A DNA stretch of 48,229 nt from NCBI GenBank assembly GCA_021816625.1, contig JAKAXM010000016.1, forward strand, positions 2,978 through 51,206. Direction: 5' to 3'. The notes under the pieces were generated by a model, which saw nothing but the letters and a program-made list of their open reading frames with translations, had not been told where the DNA came from and did no database searches. Within the stretch, counting starts at the first letter, position 1; each line of letters begins with the position of its first letter. This document shows, piece after piece, positions 27,985 to 36,668 of the stretch. The stretch is from Pseudomonadota bacterium. Its GTDB lineage: Bacteria; Pseudomonadota; Gammaproteobacteria; Acidiferrobacterales; Acidiferrobacteraceae. The translations under genes were made by a program, and so were the position numbers.

Positions 27985-30054
27985 ATGAAGGGGAATGTTA
28001 CCACGACGCCTAGCAGACTAGCCTGGGGTCGTTTGTCCAAGGAGGCGGCGGTCGACAGTTTTCGCAAGCTTACGCTACGTCACCAATTGCGGAACCCTGT
28101 TATGTTCGTCGTCTATGTCGGTGCGTGGCTCGTTCTCGCGCTTTTCGTACGCGACCTGGTAAGCGGCAGTGGGGGACAGTCCTCGTTTACGGGCTCGGTC
28201 GATGCCTGGTTATGGTTTACATTGCTCTTTGCCAATTTTTCGGAGTCGCTTGCCGAGGGTCAAGGTAAGGCGCAGGCAGCCAGTCTGCGTCAGGCGCGCC
28301 ATGAAGTATCGGCCAAGCGCTTGCAGCAGGCCGCGCGCAACAGCCCATTTGAGGTGGTGGCCGGGGCTGCGCTGCGGTCCGGCGATTACGTCCTGGTGGA
28401 AGCGGGCGATATCATGCCATCGGATGGCGAAGCGGTCATTGGGGTGGCGGCGGTCGATGAAAGCGCGATAACAGGCGAAAGCGCCCCTGTTATCCGTGAG
28501 GGCGGCGGCGATCGCAGTGCTGTAACGGGTGGTACGCAAGTCTTGTCGGATTGGCTCATCGTGCGCATCACCGCGGCGGCCGGGGACACATTTCTTGATC
28601 GTATGATTAAGATGGTTGAGGGTGCGTCGCGTCGGAAAACGCCAAACGAAATCGCTTTGGGTATTCTTTTGGTGGTGTTGACGCTCGTATTCCTGGTCGT
28701 CACCATAACGTTATTCCCATTCTCATGGTACGGTGTACATTATGCTGCGCACAACGGACGTGTCGTTGGCATAACGGTGTTGGTGGCCCTGCTCGTCTGC
28801 CTCATTCCAACGACTATAGGCGCATTACTGCCCGCGATCGGAATCGCGGGCATTATGCGTCTTCTGCGGGCTAATGTCGTGGCTACCTCGGGACGGGCAA
28901 TCGAAGCCGCAGGCGATGTGGATGTGTTGTTTCTGGACAAGACTGGGACGATCACCTATGGCAATCGGCAAGCGGCAGCCTTCTATGCAGCCGAAGGTGT
29001 CCCCTTGCCACGGCTCGTTGCCTGTGCACGCCACGCGTCCTTGGCAGACGGCACGCCGGAAGGCAAGAGCATTGTGGCCCTCGCCGAGACGCAATACGGG
29101 ATGCAAGGCTTGGGACAGCAAGAGGCGGGGACGCTGATACCGTTTAGTGCCGATACGCGTATGAGCGGCGTGGATGTAGCGGGGCGGCGTATTCGCAAAG
29201 GGGCCCCCGATGCCATCCGCGCATGGATCAGCAATCTGGGCGGAGACTGGCCGGCCGGTCTCGGCGAAGTCATAGAACAAATCGCAAGTGGTGGGGCAAC
29301 CCCGCTTGTCGTCTGCGAGGACGAGGATGTCCTGGGCCTTGTGGAACTGAAAGACATCGTAAAAGGCGGCATAAAGGAGCGATTTGCAGCTCTGCGTAAG
29401 ATGGGCATTCGCACGGTAATGGTGACCGGCGACAACCCGCTGACAGCGCGCGCCATCGCGACTGAGGCTGGGGTCGACGATTTTCTTGCGGAGGCCAAGC
29501 CCGAAGCAAAGCTCGCCCGCATCCAGGAGTATCACAGTCGAGGACACATGGTAGCGATGACCGGAGACGGGACCAACGACGCTCCGGCACTCGCGCAGGC
29601 CGATGTCGCGCTGTGCATGGCAAGCGGTACGCAGGCGGCGCGTGAAGCCGCCAATATGGTGGACCTTGATTCGAATCCCACTAAGCTTCTGGAGATCGTA
29701 GGGATTGGAAAACAGCTTCTCATGACTCGCGGATCTCTCACGACGTTCAGTGTTGCAAACGATGTTGCCAAGTATTTTGCGATTATACCGGCAGCCTTTG
29801 TCGGCACGTATCCGGCTCTTGCGGCCTTAAACGTTATGGATCTGAGTTCGCCGCGTCATGCAATCCTGGCGGCGGTAATTTTCAATGCCGTGGTCATACC
29901 GCTGCTCATACCGCTTGCTCTGCGTGGTGTCCGCTATAAAGCGGCCTCCGCGAAGGAGCTTTTGCGGCGCAACATATGGATCTACGGCGTCGGGGGGATT
30001 GTCGCTCCGTTTGTCGGTATTAAGCTGATCGACCTCCTTTTAACTTCTATGTGA
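27985..30054 (+). CDS. kdpB: K+-transporting ATPase ATP-binding subunit KdpB (operon 1)
   Basis: 689 residues from the ATG at 27985, which has AGGAG upstream; an earlier in-frame ATG at 27964 overlaps kdpA. P-type ATPase that energises K+ uptake. All catalytic motifs are present: TGES ([13 protein letters not shown]), the phosphorylated Asp in [12 protein letters not shown], nucleotide-binding KGAPDA, and the hinge [17 protein letters not shown]. Transmembrane helices lie near residues 30-75, 210-275 and at the C-terminus. Confidence 0.97.
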   Translation: MKGNVTTTPSRLAWGRLSKEAAVDSFRKLTLRHQLRNPVMFVVYVGAWLVLALFVRDLVSGSGGQSSFTGSVDAWLWFTLLFANFSESLAEGQGKAQAASLRQARHEVSAKRLQQAARNSPFEVVAGAALRSGDYVLVEAGDIMPSDGEAVIGVAAVDESAITGESAPVIREGGGDRSAVTGGTQVLSDWLIVRITAAAGDTFLDRMIKMVEGASRRKTPNEIALGILLVVLTLVFLVVTITLFPFSWYGVHYAAHNGRVVGITVLVALLVCLIPTTIGALLPAIGIAGIMRLLRANVVATSGRAIEAAGDVDVLFLDKTGTITYGNRQAAAFYAAEGVPLPRLVACARHASLADGTPEGKSIVALAETQYGMQGLGQQEAGTLIPFSADTRMSGVDVAGRRIRKGAPDAIRAWISNLGGDWPAGLGEVIEQIASGGATPLVVCEDEDVLGLVELKDIVKGGIKERFAALRKMGIRTVMVTGDNPLTARAIATEAGVDDFLAEAKPEAKLARIQEYHSRGHMVAMTGDGTNDAPALAQADVALCMASGTQAAREAANMVDLDSNPTKLLEIVGIGKQLLMTRGSLTTFSVANDVAKYFAIIPAAFVGTYPALAALNVMDLSSPRHAILAAVIFNAVVIPLLIPLALRGVRYKAASAKELLRRNIWIYGVGGIVAPFVGIKLIDLLLTSM

Positions 30055-30066
30055 GGGCCACTATTT

Positions 30067-30666
30067 ATGATGGTGCGTGATATGAGGGCAGCAGGGATGC
30101 TGTTTGTTGCAATGGCGGCAATCACGGGTGTGATATACCCTTTGGCCATGCTGGGCGTCGGAGATATAGCCTTTCCGCATCAGGTTCATGGCTCGCTTGT
30201 GCGTTACCGGGGTCGGGTCGTGGGGTCGGTGCTCATAGGGCAGCGCTTCCGCGGCCCCCGCTGGTTCTGGGGGCGTCCGTCCGCCACCGCGCCCATGCCT
30301 TATAATGCAGCGGCGTCGACGGCATCGAACCTAGGCCCCACCAATCCCGTGCTCCGCGCGCACGTTCAGGCACGCATCGAGGCGTTGAAGGCCGCAAACC
30401 CCCGCGCCCATGGCCCCGTTCCCGAGGATCTCGTGACCTCGTCTGGAAGCGGTCTTGATCCGGATATCAGTATCGCCGCTGCTCGTTATCAGGTGCCACG
30501 GGTGGCAGAAGCGACCGGTTTTGCGAGAGGACGCCTCGAGCGCTGGATTGCGCGCGCGACTGTGTCGCCGGCCGCGGGTTTCATGGGGGAGCCTGTTGTG
30601 AACGTTCTGAAGCTCAATTTGGCGATCGCCCGGGCGCGGTTGGCGCAGCGAGCCAGGGGGGGGTGA
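30067..30666 (+). CDS. kdpC: K+-transporting ATPase subunit KdpC (operon 1)
   Basis: 199 residues, one N-terminal membrane helix and a periplasm-facing domain. KdpC signatures include GSLVRYRGRVVGSVLIGQRF, the FWGRPSA segment, ASNLGPTNPVL, and TSSGSGLDPDIS followed by a C-terminal VNVLKLNLAI. It stabilises the KdpAB complex and supports ATP binding. It starts 12 bases after kdpB. Confidence 0.96.
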   Translation: MMVRDMRAAGMLFVAMAAITGVIYPLAMLGVGDIAFPHQVHGSLVRYRGRVVGSVLIGQRFRGPRWFWGRPSATAPMPYNAAASTASNLGPTNPVLRAHVQARIEALKAANPRAHGPVPEDLVTSSGSGLDPDISIAAARYQVPRVAEATGFARGRLERWIARATVSPAAGFMGEPVVNVLKLNLAIARARLAQRARGG

Positions 30667-30818
30667 GTGATGTGCGGGGGTCCCGGCGCTCAGGCGGCCG
30701 GGCGGCCGGTGGCCCTAGGAGAGGATGATCCTTTCGTGGTAAATTGCGCCGTTCATCGGGCAGCCTTCACCGTTTTTCCCTTACCTGGTGGCTGGATGGG
30801 GACGGTGGCGCGGCGGTT
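30667..30818. other. gap between the two kdp operons
   Basis: 152 bases. No sigma-54 element with GG-N10-GC and a good -12 half was found, and no clear -35/-10 pair or strong terminator. Operon 2 may depend on read-through from operon 1 or on an unrecognised promoter. Confidence 0.4.
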
Positions 30819-30944
30819 ATGAGGGGTGGGGTGGTGTTTTGGATCATGGGGGTGGCCTTCGTTTTGGTTTACGCGGTCCTCGCGGGCCTCGTACGGTTTT
30901 CGGAATCCATCGTCCGCCCTCCCGAGGGAGGGGCGCGTGATTGA
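30819..30944 (+). CDS. small single-helix membrane protein upstream of kdpF (operon 2)
   Basis: 41 codons from the ATG at 30819 (GTG alternatives nearby); one helix (WIMGVAFVLVYAVLAGLV) and a tail RFSESIVRPPEGG. It shares with the operon 1 counterpart the helix pattern F-x-LV-x(3)-[FL]AG-[FL] followed by Arg, and the position before kdpF. The stop overlaps the kdpF GTG by eight bases. The ribosome site is weak. Confidence 0.5.
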   Translation: MRGGVVFWIMGVAFVLVYAVLAGLVRFSESIVRPPEGGARD

Positions 30945-31017
30945 TGTCTTGCTAGGGCTCGTTGTGCTGGTTGCGGGCTATCTGGTCTATGCCATTCTGC
31001 ACCCCGAGCGGTTTTAA
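30937..31017 (+). CDS. kdpF: K+-transporting ATPase subunit KdpF (operon 2)
   Basis: 26 residues from a GTG at 30937, preceded by GAGGGAGGGG. A single helix ending GYLVYAILHPERF, a close KdpF match. It lies 3 bases before kdpA. The start is inferred since no ATG fits. Confidence 0.85.
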   Translation: MIDVLLGLVVLVAGYLVYAILHPERF

Positions 31018-31020
31018 GGC

Positions 31021-32769
31021 ATGACGGCCTCTGCTGTGTGGCAGATCGTCCTTACGCTGCTCGTAGCCGGCGGCCTCAGTATTCCGCTCGGACACTATAT
31101 CGCGCGCGTGTTTTGCAACCAGAAGACGTTTTTGGACCCCATCCTGGACCCGGTCGACGCGCTCATATACCGCTTAATAGGCCGGGACGCCACGGGCCAG
31201 GCCATGAACTGGCGTGGTTATGCTGCCAGCATGTTGTGGACGAATGTCCTGATGGGGCTCGTCATTTACGTCCTTTTGTCTGCCCAAGGACATCTGCCGC
31301 TCAATCCCTTGCATTTCGCAGGGCTCAACCCCTTTCTTGCCTTCAATACCGCGGCAAGTTTCATTACCAACACGAATTGGCAGAATTACGCGGGGGAGTC
31401 AACGCTGTCGCTTTTTAGTCAGATGGCGGCGATCACCTTCCCTATGTTTACCTCGGCTGCGACCGGATTCGTCGTCGCGATAGCGTTTTTCCGAGCCCTG
31501 TCGGCGAACACGAGCCAGGGTGCGAACCTCGGCAATTTCTATCGGGATTTCGTGCGCGTCTTGACGCGCCTCCTGTTGCCGGTCTGTCTTGTCGTTACAC
31601 CCATCCTCGTTTGGCAGGGGTCCCCGGACACCTTGACGGGCATGGTCGTAGCCCACGGCCTTCAGGGGGGCGTCCAGCACATTCCTCTCGGGCCCGTCGC
31701 GGATCTTGAGGCCATCAAACATTTAGGGACAAACGGCGGCGGTTTTTACAACGCGAACTCCGCTCATCCTTTTGAAAACCCCACCCCTCTGTCAAATCTC
31801 ATAGAGACCTTGCTTATGATGGTGACGCCCATGGCACTGGTCGTTACCTTCGGGCGCATGGTGGAGAATGCGCGACTCGCACGGGTGATGTACGGCGTGA
31901 TGGCCCTTATGCTGGTGACGGCGCTATTCATAGCGGTCGGTGCCGAGCAGGCGGGGACTCCGCTTTTGACCCACGCTGGGATCATGCAGGCCCCAGGGCA
32001 CGGCCAAATGGGCGGGAACATGGTCGGTAAAGAGGTGCGCTTTGGCATCACGCAAAGCGCCATCTTCGATACGGTGAGTACGGCCTTTACGACCGGTACC
32101 GTAAACTCGATGTTGGATAGCTACACGCCCATGGGCGGAATGGTGTCGCTCGTGCAGATGATGTTGAACTGCGTATTCGGCGGCAAGGGCGTGGGGGTCT
32201 TGAATTTTCTCATGTACGGCATCTTCGCTGTATTTATTGCCGGACTCATGGTGGGGCGTACCCCCGAATTCCTCGGGAAAAAGATCGAGAAGCGCGAGAT
32301 CGTGTTGGCCTCCCTTGCGCTGCTCGTGCACCCCATCATTATCTTGATACCGACCGCCTGGTCCCTGCTCGCGCCTTACGGTGTGAGCTCGCTCGGCAAC
32401 AGCGGATCCCACGGCCTGTCCGAGGTTCTCTACGCCTTTACGTCGGCCGCCGCCAATAATGGGTCGGCCTTTGCCGGCCTAAACGGGAATACTCCCTGGT
32501 ACAACGTGACTTTGGGGCTTGTCATCTTGTTTGGTCGTTACGCCTCCATTATTTTCATGCTGGCTCTCGGAGGATCCCTGGCCGCAAAGCCGGCCGTGTC
32601 GGAAACGGTCGGCACGCTCAAGACCGATACGATGCTCTTTGGGGGATTTTGGCTTGCGACCATTGTCGTCGTGGGTGCGCTGACCTTTTTCCCGGTACTG
32701 GTGCTCGGGCCGATCGCCGAAGTTTTTGCGCTCTACGCGCACCACGCCACGGCGGGGGGGTTGCGGTGA
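31021..32769 (+). CDS. kdpA: K+-transporting ATPase subunit KdpA (operon 2)
   Basis: 582 residues, paralogue of the operon 1 KdpA. Pore motifs are [40 protein letters not shown], the third around GMVSLVQMMLNCVFGGKG, and TSAAANNGSAFAGL; here the second loop keeps the canonical TNGGG. Family motif GRTPEFLGKKIEKREI is present. The two KdpA proteins differ at many positions, so this is not a recent duplication. Confidence 0.96.
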   Translation: MTASAVWQIVLTLLVAGGLSIPLGHYIARVFCNQKTFLDPILDPVDALIYRLIGRDATGQAMNWRGYAASMLWTNVLMGLVIYVLLSAQGHLPLNPLHFAGLNPFLAFNTAASFITNTNWQNYAGESTLSLFSQMAAITFPMFTSAATGFVVAIAFFRALSANTSQGANLGNFYRDFVRVLTRLLLPVCLVVTPILVWQGSPDTLTGMVVAHGLQGGVQHIPLGPVADLEAIKHLGTNGGGFYNANSAHPFENPTPLSNLIETLLMMVTPMALVVTFGRMVENARLARVMYGVMALMLVTALFIAVGAEQAGTPLLTHAGIMQAPGHGQMGGNMVGKEVRFGITQSAIFDTVSTAFTTGTVNSMLDSYTPMGGMVSLVQMMLNCVFGGKGVGVLNFLMYGIFAVFIAGLMVGRTPEFLGKKIEKREIVLASLALLVHPIIILIPTAWSLLAPYGVSSLGNSGSHGLSEVLYAFTSAAANNGSAFAGLNGNTPWYNVTLGLVILFGRYASIIFMLALGGSLAAKPAVSETVGTLKTDTMLFGGFWLATIVVVGALTFFPVLVLGPIAEVFALYAHHATAGGLR

Positions 32770-34835
32770 GCGAGACGGCGGTCCCTGGCGCGGCGGTGAG
32801 CACGCCTGGGCGTCCGGGCAACGCCCATCTCGTGCGGCAGGCGACCGTCGAGTCTCTGAAGAAATTCCGACTGGCCGTCCAAATCCGCAACCCCGTCATG
32901 TTCATCGTGTGGTTGTCGATGTTCGTGACGTTGGCCCTAACGTTCGATCCGGATCTCTTTGGAAAGAGCACCGCTAGTGCTGCCTATAACGGCCTTGTCA
33001 CCGTTATCTTGTTTTTTACGGTCTGGTTTGCCAATTTCGCGGAGGCGCTGGCGGAGGGGCGGGGCAAGGCACAGGCCGATACCTTGCGACAGACCAAGAC
33101 CGACGTAACGGCACGGCGCATCGGTCCCGGCGGGGCCATCGAGGTGGTCGCGGCCGGGGCCTTGCGCAAAGGCGATCGTGTCCGCGTGGAACGTGGGGAT
33201 ATCATCCCGACGGACGGTGAGATACTCGAAGGCATTGCCTCGGTCGATGAGTCCGCGATCACCGGGGAGTCGGCCCCGGTTTTGAAGGAGCCGGGCAGTG
33301 ACACGTCCTCGACTGTGACGGGGGGGACGCGCATCCTTTCCGATTGGCTCGTTTTCAAGGTCTCGGCCGATCCCGGGCATACCTTTCTTGACCGCATGAT
33401 TCATCTCGTCGAAGGCGCGAAACGACAAAAGACCCCCAATGAGATTGCGCTCACGGTTTTGCTCGCGGTGCTTAGCCTCATCTTCGTGGTGGTGGTCGCA
33501 ACCCTAAAGCCGCTTGCCGCATTTCTTCATATCCACCTCGATGTCGCTACCTTGATTGCCTTGCTCGTGGCCTTGATGCCCACGACGATCGGTGCCCTGC
33601 TGTCGGCTATCGGTATCGCGGGGATCGACCGCGCGACCCGCTTCAATGTACTCGCTATGTCGGGCCGGGCGGTTGAGGCGGCAGGTGATGTGCAGACACT
33701 GATTCTGGACAAGACCGGCACCATTACCATGGGTAATCGGCAGGCGACCGAGTTTGTGGCCTTGCCCGGGCACTCCGCAAGCGAGGTTGCCGCGGTGGCG
33801 TTGGCCGCGTCTTGGTACGACACGACTCCGGAAGGGCGGTCTATCGTCGCCCTCGCGGTGACACAGGGCGCCAAGCACGACCCGGCGTGGGATACGGCGC
33901 AGGCCGTGGAGTTTAGCGCGGAGACGCGCATGAGCGGCACGAACTTGAGCGATGGCCGCAAGGCCCGCAAAGGCGCGGTGGCGGCGGTCGCCCGCTATGT
34001 TCAAGACGGTTTCAAGGCTGTGGTGCCGCCGGAACTGAAGGACGCCGCCGAGCTCGTTGCGCGACAAGGGGCGACCCCGCTTGCGCTGGCGCTCGATGGC
34101 GATGTAATCGGCGTGATCGCCCTGGCCGATGTCTTAAAGCCTGGCATGCGCGAACGTTTCGCGCATATGCGCGGACTCGGTATCAAGACCATCATGGTCA
34201 CGGGTGATAACCCGATCACGGCGCGGGTGATCGCAGAACAGGCGGGGGTCGACGATTTTGTGGCCGAGGCCAAGCCTGAGGACAAGATCCGCGTCATCCG
34301 CTCGGAACAGGCGCGGGGCCGGCTTGTGGCGATGACCGGAGATGGTACGAACGACGCGCCGGCGCTCGCGCAGGCCGATGTGGGGCTTGCCATGCATTCC
34401 GGTACGGTGCCCGCGAAGGAGGCCGCGAACATGATCGATCTCGACTCGGACCCGACTAAATTGATCGACGTCGTGGCGATCGGCAAACAGCTTTTGATTA
34501 CGCGGGGGGCATTGACGACGTTTTCGATAGCCAACGACGTCGCGAAATATTTTGCGATGCTGCCGGCCATGTTCATGCTGGCCTTGCCGGGCGTCTCGGA
34601 ACTCAATGTCATGCATCTGGCGACCCCGGAGAGCGCCGTATTGTCCGCGCTCATCTTCAACGCCATCATCATTCCGTTTTTGATACCGCTCGCGTTGCGT
34701 GGCGTCCGCTTCCAGCCTGCGACGGCCAATGCGATGCTGGCCCGTAACGTCGTCATTTACGGTCTGGGCGGACTGATCGTGCCGTTTCTCGGCATCAAGA
34801 TCATCGATCTCATCCTAAGTCCGTTGTTGCGTTAG
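32766..34835 (+). CDS. kdpB: K+-transporting ATPase ATP-binding subunit KdpB (operon 2)
   Basis: 689 residues from a GTG at 32766 whose bases overlap the kdpA stop (GTGA); the frame could be extended upstream but that part overlaps kdpA. Catalytic motifs: [32 protein letters not shown] in the nucleotide domain, [18 protein letters not shown]. Same length as the operon 1 KdpB but clearly diverged, for example near the N-terminus and in the nucleotide-binding domain. Confidence 0.97.
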   Translation: MSETAVPGAAVSTPGRPGNAHLVRQATVESLKKFRLAVQIRNPVMFIVWLSMFVTLALTFDPDLFGKSTASAAYNGLVTVILFFTVWFANFAEALAEGRGKAQADTLRQTKTDVTARRIGPGGAIEVVAAGALRKGDRVRVERGDIIPTDGEILEGIASVDESAITGESAPVLKEPGSDTSSTVTGGTRILSDWLVFKVSADPGHTFLDRMIHLVEGAKRQKTPNEIALTVLLAVLSLIFVVVVATLKPLAAFLHIHLDVATLIALLVALMPTTIGALLSAIGIAGIDRATRFNVLAMSGRAVEAAGDVQTLILDKTGTITMGNRQATEFVALPGHSASEVAAVALAASWYDTTPEGRSIVALAVTQGAKHDPAWDTAQAVEFSAETRMSGTNLSDGRKARKGAVAAVARYVQDGFKAVVPPELKDAAELVARQGATPLALALDGDVIGVIALADVLKPGMRERFAHMRGLGIKTIMVTGDNPITARVIAEQAGVDDFVAEAKPEDKIRVIRSEQARGRLVAMTGDGTNDAPALAQADVGLAMHSGTVPAKEAANMIDLDSDPTKLIDVVAIGKQLLITRGALTTFSIANDVAKYFAMLPAMFMLALPGVSELNVMHLATPESAVLSALIFNAIIIPFLIPLALRGVRFQPATANAMLARNVVIYGLGGLIVPFLGIKIIDLILSPLLR

Positions 34836-34853
34836 GGCGCTAAAGGAGAGTCC

Positions 34854-35510
34854 ATGTCGCATCCCTTGGCTACGGCCCTACGCTTTACTCTCATCACGTG
34901 GCTTTTATGTGGCCTCGGTTATCCCTTGGTCGAGGTCGCGATAAATCAGGTCTTGTTTCCAGCGCAGGCCAATGGCAGCCTCATCCGTGTGCAGGGGCGG
35001 GTGATCGGGTCGCGGCTCATCGAGCAGGCCTTCACGGGTCCCCGGTGGTTCCACGGCCGGCCGTCTGCCGTACACATGAACCCCACGCAATCGGGGGCCT
35101 CCAATCTCGGACCTTTGAGCCGCCGCTTGGCCCGCCATCTCGCCCGCCGCCGGGCCCGGCTCGTAGCGCAGCACCCAAGCCTTGCCGGACGCAGGCTACC
35201 TGCCGACATGATTACGAGCTCCGGTTCCGGTCTGGATCCCGACATAAGCCCGGCCAACGCCTATCTCCAGGCTCGCTGGGTGGCTCGGGCGCGGGACGTG
35301 CCGCTGGCCAGGCTGCGGGCGTTGGTCGGCCGTCACATCCAAGGGCCCTGGCTTGGCCTTTTTGGTCAGGCCCGCGTCAATGTGCTTGCGCTCAATCTCG
35401 CCCTAAGCCGCGTCGGCCATACGCGGCGTGCTAGGATGGGCATGGACAGACCCGAACGCGGTCATCGTGGCCGCCGGTCTGTAAGAGGCCATGAACGAAC
35501 CTCAGGCTAA
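34854..35510 (+). CDS. kdpC: K+-transporting ATPase subunit KdpC (operon 2)
   Basis: 218 residues; ribosome site AAAGGAG just upstream. N-terminal helix (LITWLLCGLGYPLVEVAI), then GSLIRVQGRVIGSRLIEQAF, RWFHGRPSAVHMNP, ASNLGPLS, ITSSGSGLDPDIS and VNVLALNLAL. A basic tail of about 25 residues extends past the usual end and overlaps the start of the kdpD-like gene by 20 bases. Confidence 0.95.
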   Translation: MSHPLATALRFTLITWLLCGLGYPLVEVAINQVLFPAQANGSLIRVQGRVIGSRLIEQAFTGPRWFHGRPSAVHMNPTQSGASNLGPLSRRLARHLARRRARLVAQHPSLAGRRLPADMITSSGSGLDPDISPANAYLQARWVARARDVPLARLRALVGRHIQGPWLGLFGQARVNVLALNLALSRVGHTRRARMGMDRPERGHRGRRSVRGHERTSG

Positions 35511-36660
35511 GCCGTCTTCCTCTGAAGAGGACATCCTAAAGACCCTCAAGGAACGTGCCGCGGGCCGACTGAAAATCTACATTGGCTCGGCGGCAGGGGT
35601 GGGTAAGTCATACCAGATGCTTCTCGAGGCCCAGCGCCTGCGCGCCGAAGGCATCGATGTCGTCCTGGGGTATATCGAGACCCATGGGCGGGCCGAAACG
35701 GCGGCGCTCGTGGGCGATCTCGAGAAGATCCCCTTGCGGCAAATCCGGTATCAGGAGCGGGTCTTTGACGAAATGAACCTGCCCGCGATCCTGGCTCGGC
35801 GCCCACAGCTCGTCGTGGTAGACGAACTTGCGCATTCCAATATCCCAGGCACCGAACACCCCAAGCGTTACCAGGATGTCGAGGACATTTTGAAGGCGGG
35901 GATCAATGTTATATCCGCCGTCAACATTCAGCACATCGAGAGCCTAAACCCCTACGTCGAGCGCCTTACGGGCGTCAAGGTGCGCGAGACCATACCCGAC
36001 CGCGTCCTTGCACTGGCAAGCGAGATCATCAATATAGACCTGTCGGTGGAGGATCATAGGGAGCGGCTGCGGCGCGGGAAGATTTATCCAGCCGAGAAGG
36101 TCGAGAGCGCCTTGCGGGGTTTCTTTACTCCTGAGAATCTCGCGGCCATGCGCGAGATGGCGCTACGCGAGGTGGCAAGCAAGGTCGAATACCAGACCGA
36201 GGAGCAGAGGCTCTTGCGGGAGGCGGGCCCTTTGCGGCGGCCGGACCGCGTGATGGTGTGCCTGGGACCGGACCACGCCGCCAATGTGGCCCTATTGCGG
36301 CGCGGCGCACGGGTCGCCGGTCGTCTCAATGCAGACTGGTTTGCCGTCACGGTCGTGCGCCCGGAGCTTGCCCCGGGCATGGCGCTAAGCCCGGTCCGTA
36401 AGGAATTTTTGAAGCTCGAGCGCCTTGCCGAGGAACTGGGCGCCCAATTTCGGGTGTTAGAGGCCCATAGCGTCCTCGACGCCCTCGTAAGCTTTGTCGA
36501 GGAACACGGGATTACCATGGCCTTGTTCGGCAAGAACCGGCATGTGGGCTGGCGCTTGCGGATGTTCAAATGGCTCACGCTCGAGTTTTTGAACCACACG
36601 GATGGTGTCGATGTGCAGATCGTTGATACCGCTGAACGAGACATTTCCGGGCGCCATTAG
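35491..36660 (+). CDS. kdpD: stand-alone KdpD sensor domain plus universal stress domain (no kinase)
   Basis: 389 residues. Residues about 25-235 are the KdpD family domain with Walker A GSAAGVGKSYQM (near 32), Walker B LVVVDELAHSNIPGTEH and INVISAVNIQHIESLN. Residues about 245-385 are a USP-type domain (DRVMVCLGPDHAAN to FGKNRHVGWRLRMFK). The four-helix DUF4118 region, GAF, HisKA and ATPase of full KdpD (about 890 residues) are missing; the gene ends cleanly at a stop, followed 8 bases later by a separate histidine kinase. It probably senses cytosolic K+ or nucleotide and controls that kinase, or binds nucleotides such as c-di-AMP as USP domains of some KdpD proteins do; this is inference. 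Confidence 0.9.
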   Translation: MNEPQAKPSSSEEDILKTLKERAAGRLKIYIGSAAGVGKSYQMLLEAQRLRAEGIDVVLGYIETHGRAETAALVGDLEKIPLRQIRYQERVFDEMNLPAILARRPQLVVVDELAHSNIPGTEHPKRYQDVEDILKAGINVISAVNIQHIESLNPYVERLTGVKVRETIPDRVLALASEIINIDLSVEDHRERLRRGKIYPAEKVESALRGFFTPENLAAMREMALREVASKVEYQTEEQRLLREAGPLRRPDRVMVCLGPDHAANVALLRRGARVAGRLNADWFAVTVVRPELAPGMALSPVRKEFLKLERLAEELGAQFRVLEAHSVLDALVSFVEEHGITMALFGKNRHVGWRLRMFKWLTLEFLNHTDGVDVQIVDTAERDISGRH

Positions 36661-36668
36661 GACATATC

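Noticed and set aside
30667-30818. Sigma-54 promoter for kdp operon 2
   Set aside because: Several TGG motifs occur but none has GC exactly 10 bases after GG with a usable -12 half.
32649-32765. N-terminal extension of the second kdpB frame
   Set aside because: It overlaps kdpA in another frame; the GTGA overlap at 32766 gives the normal KdpB length.
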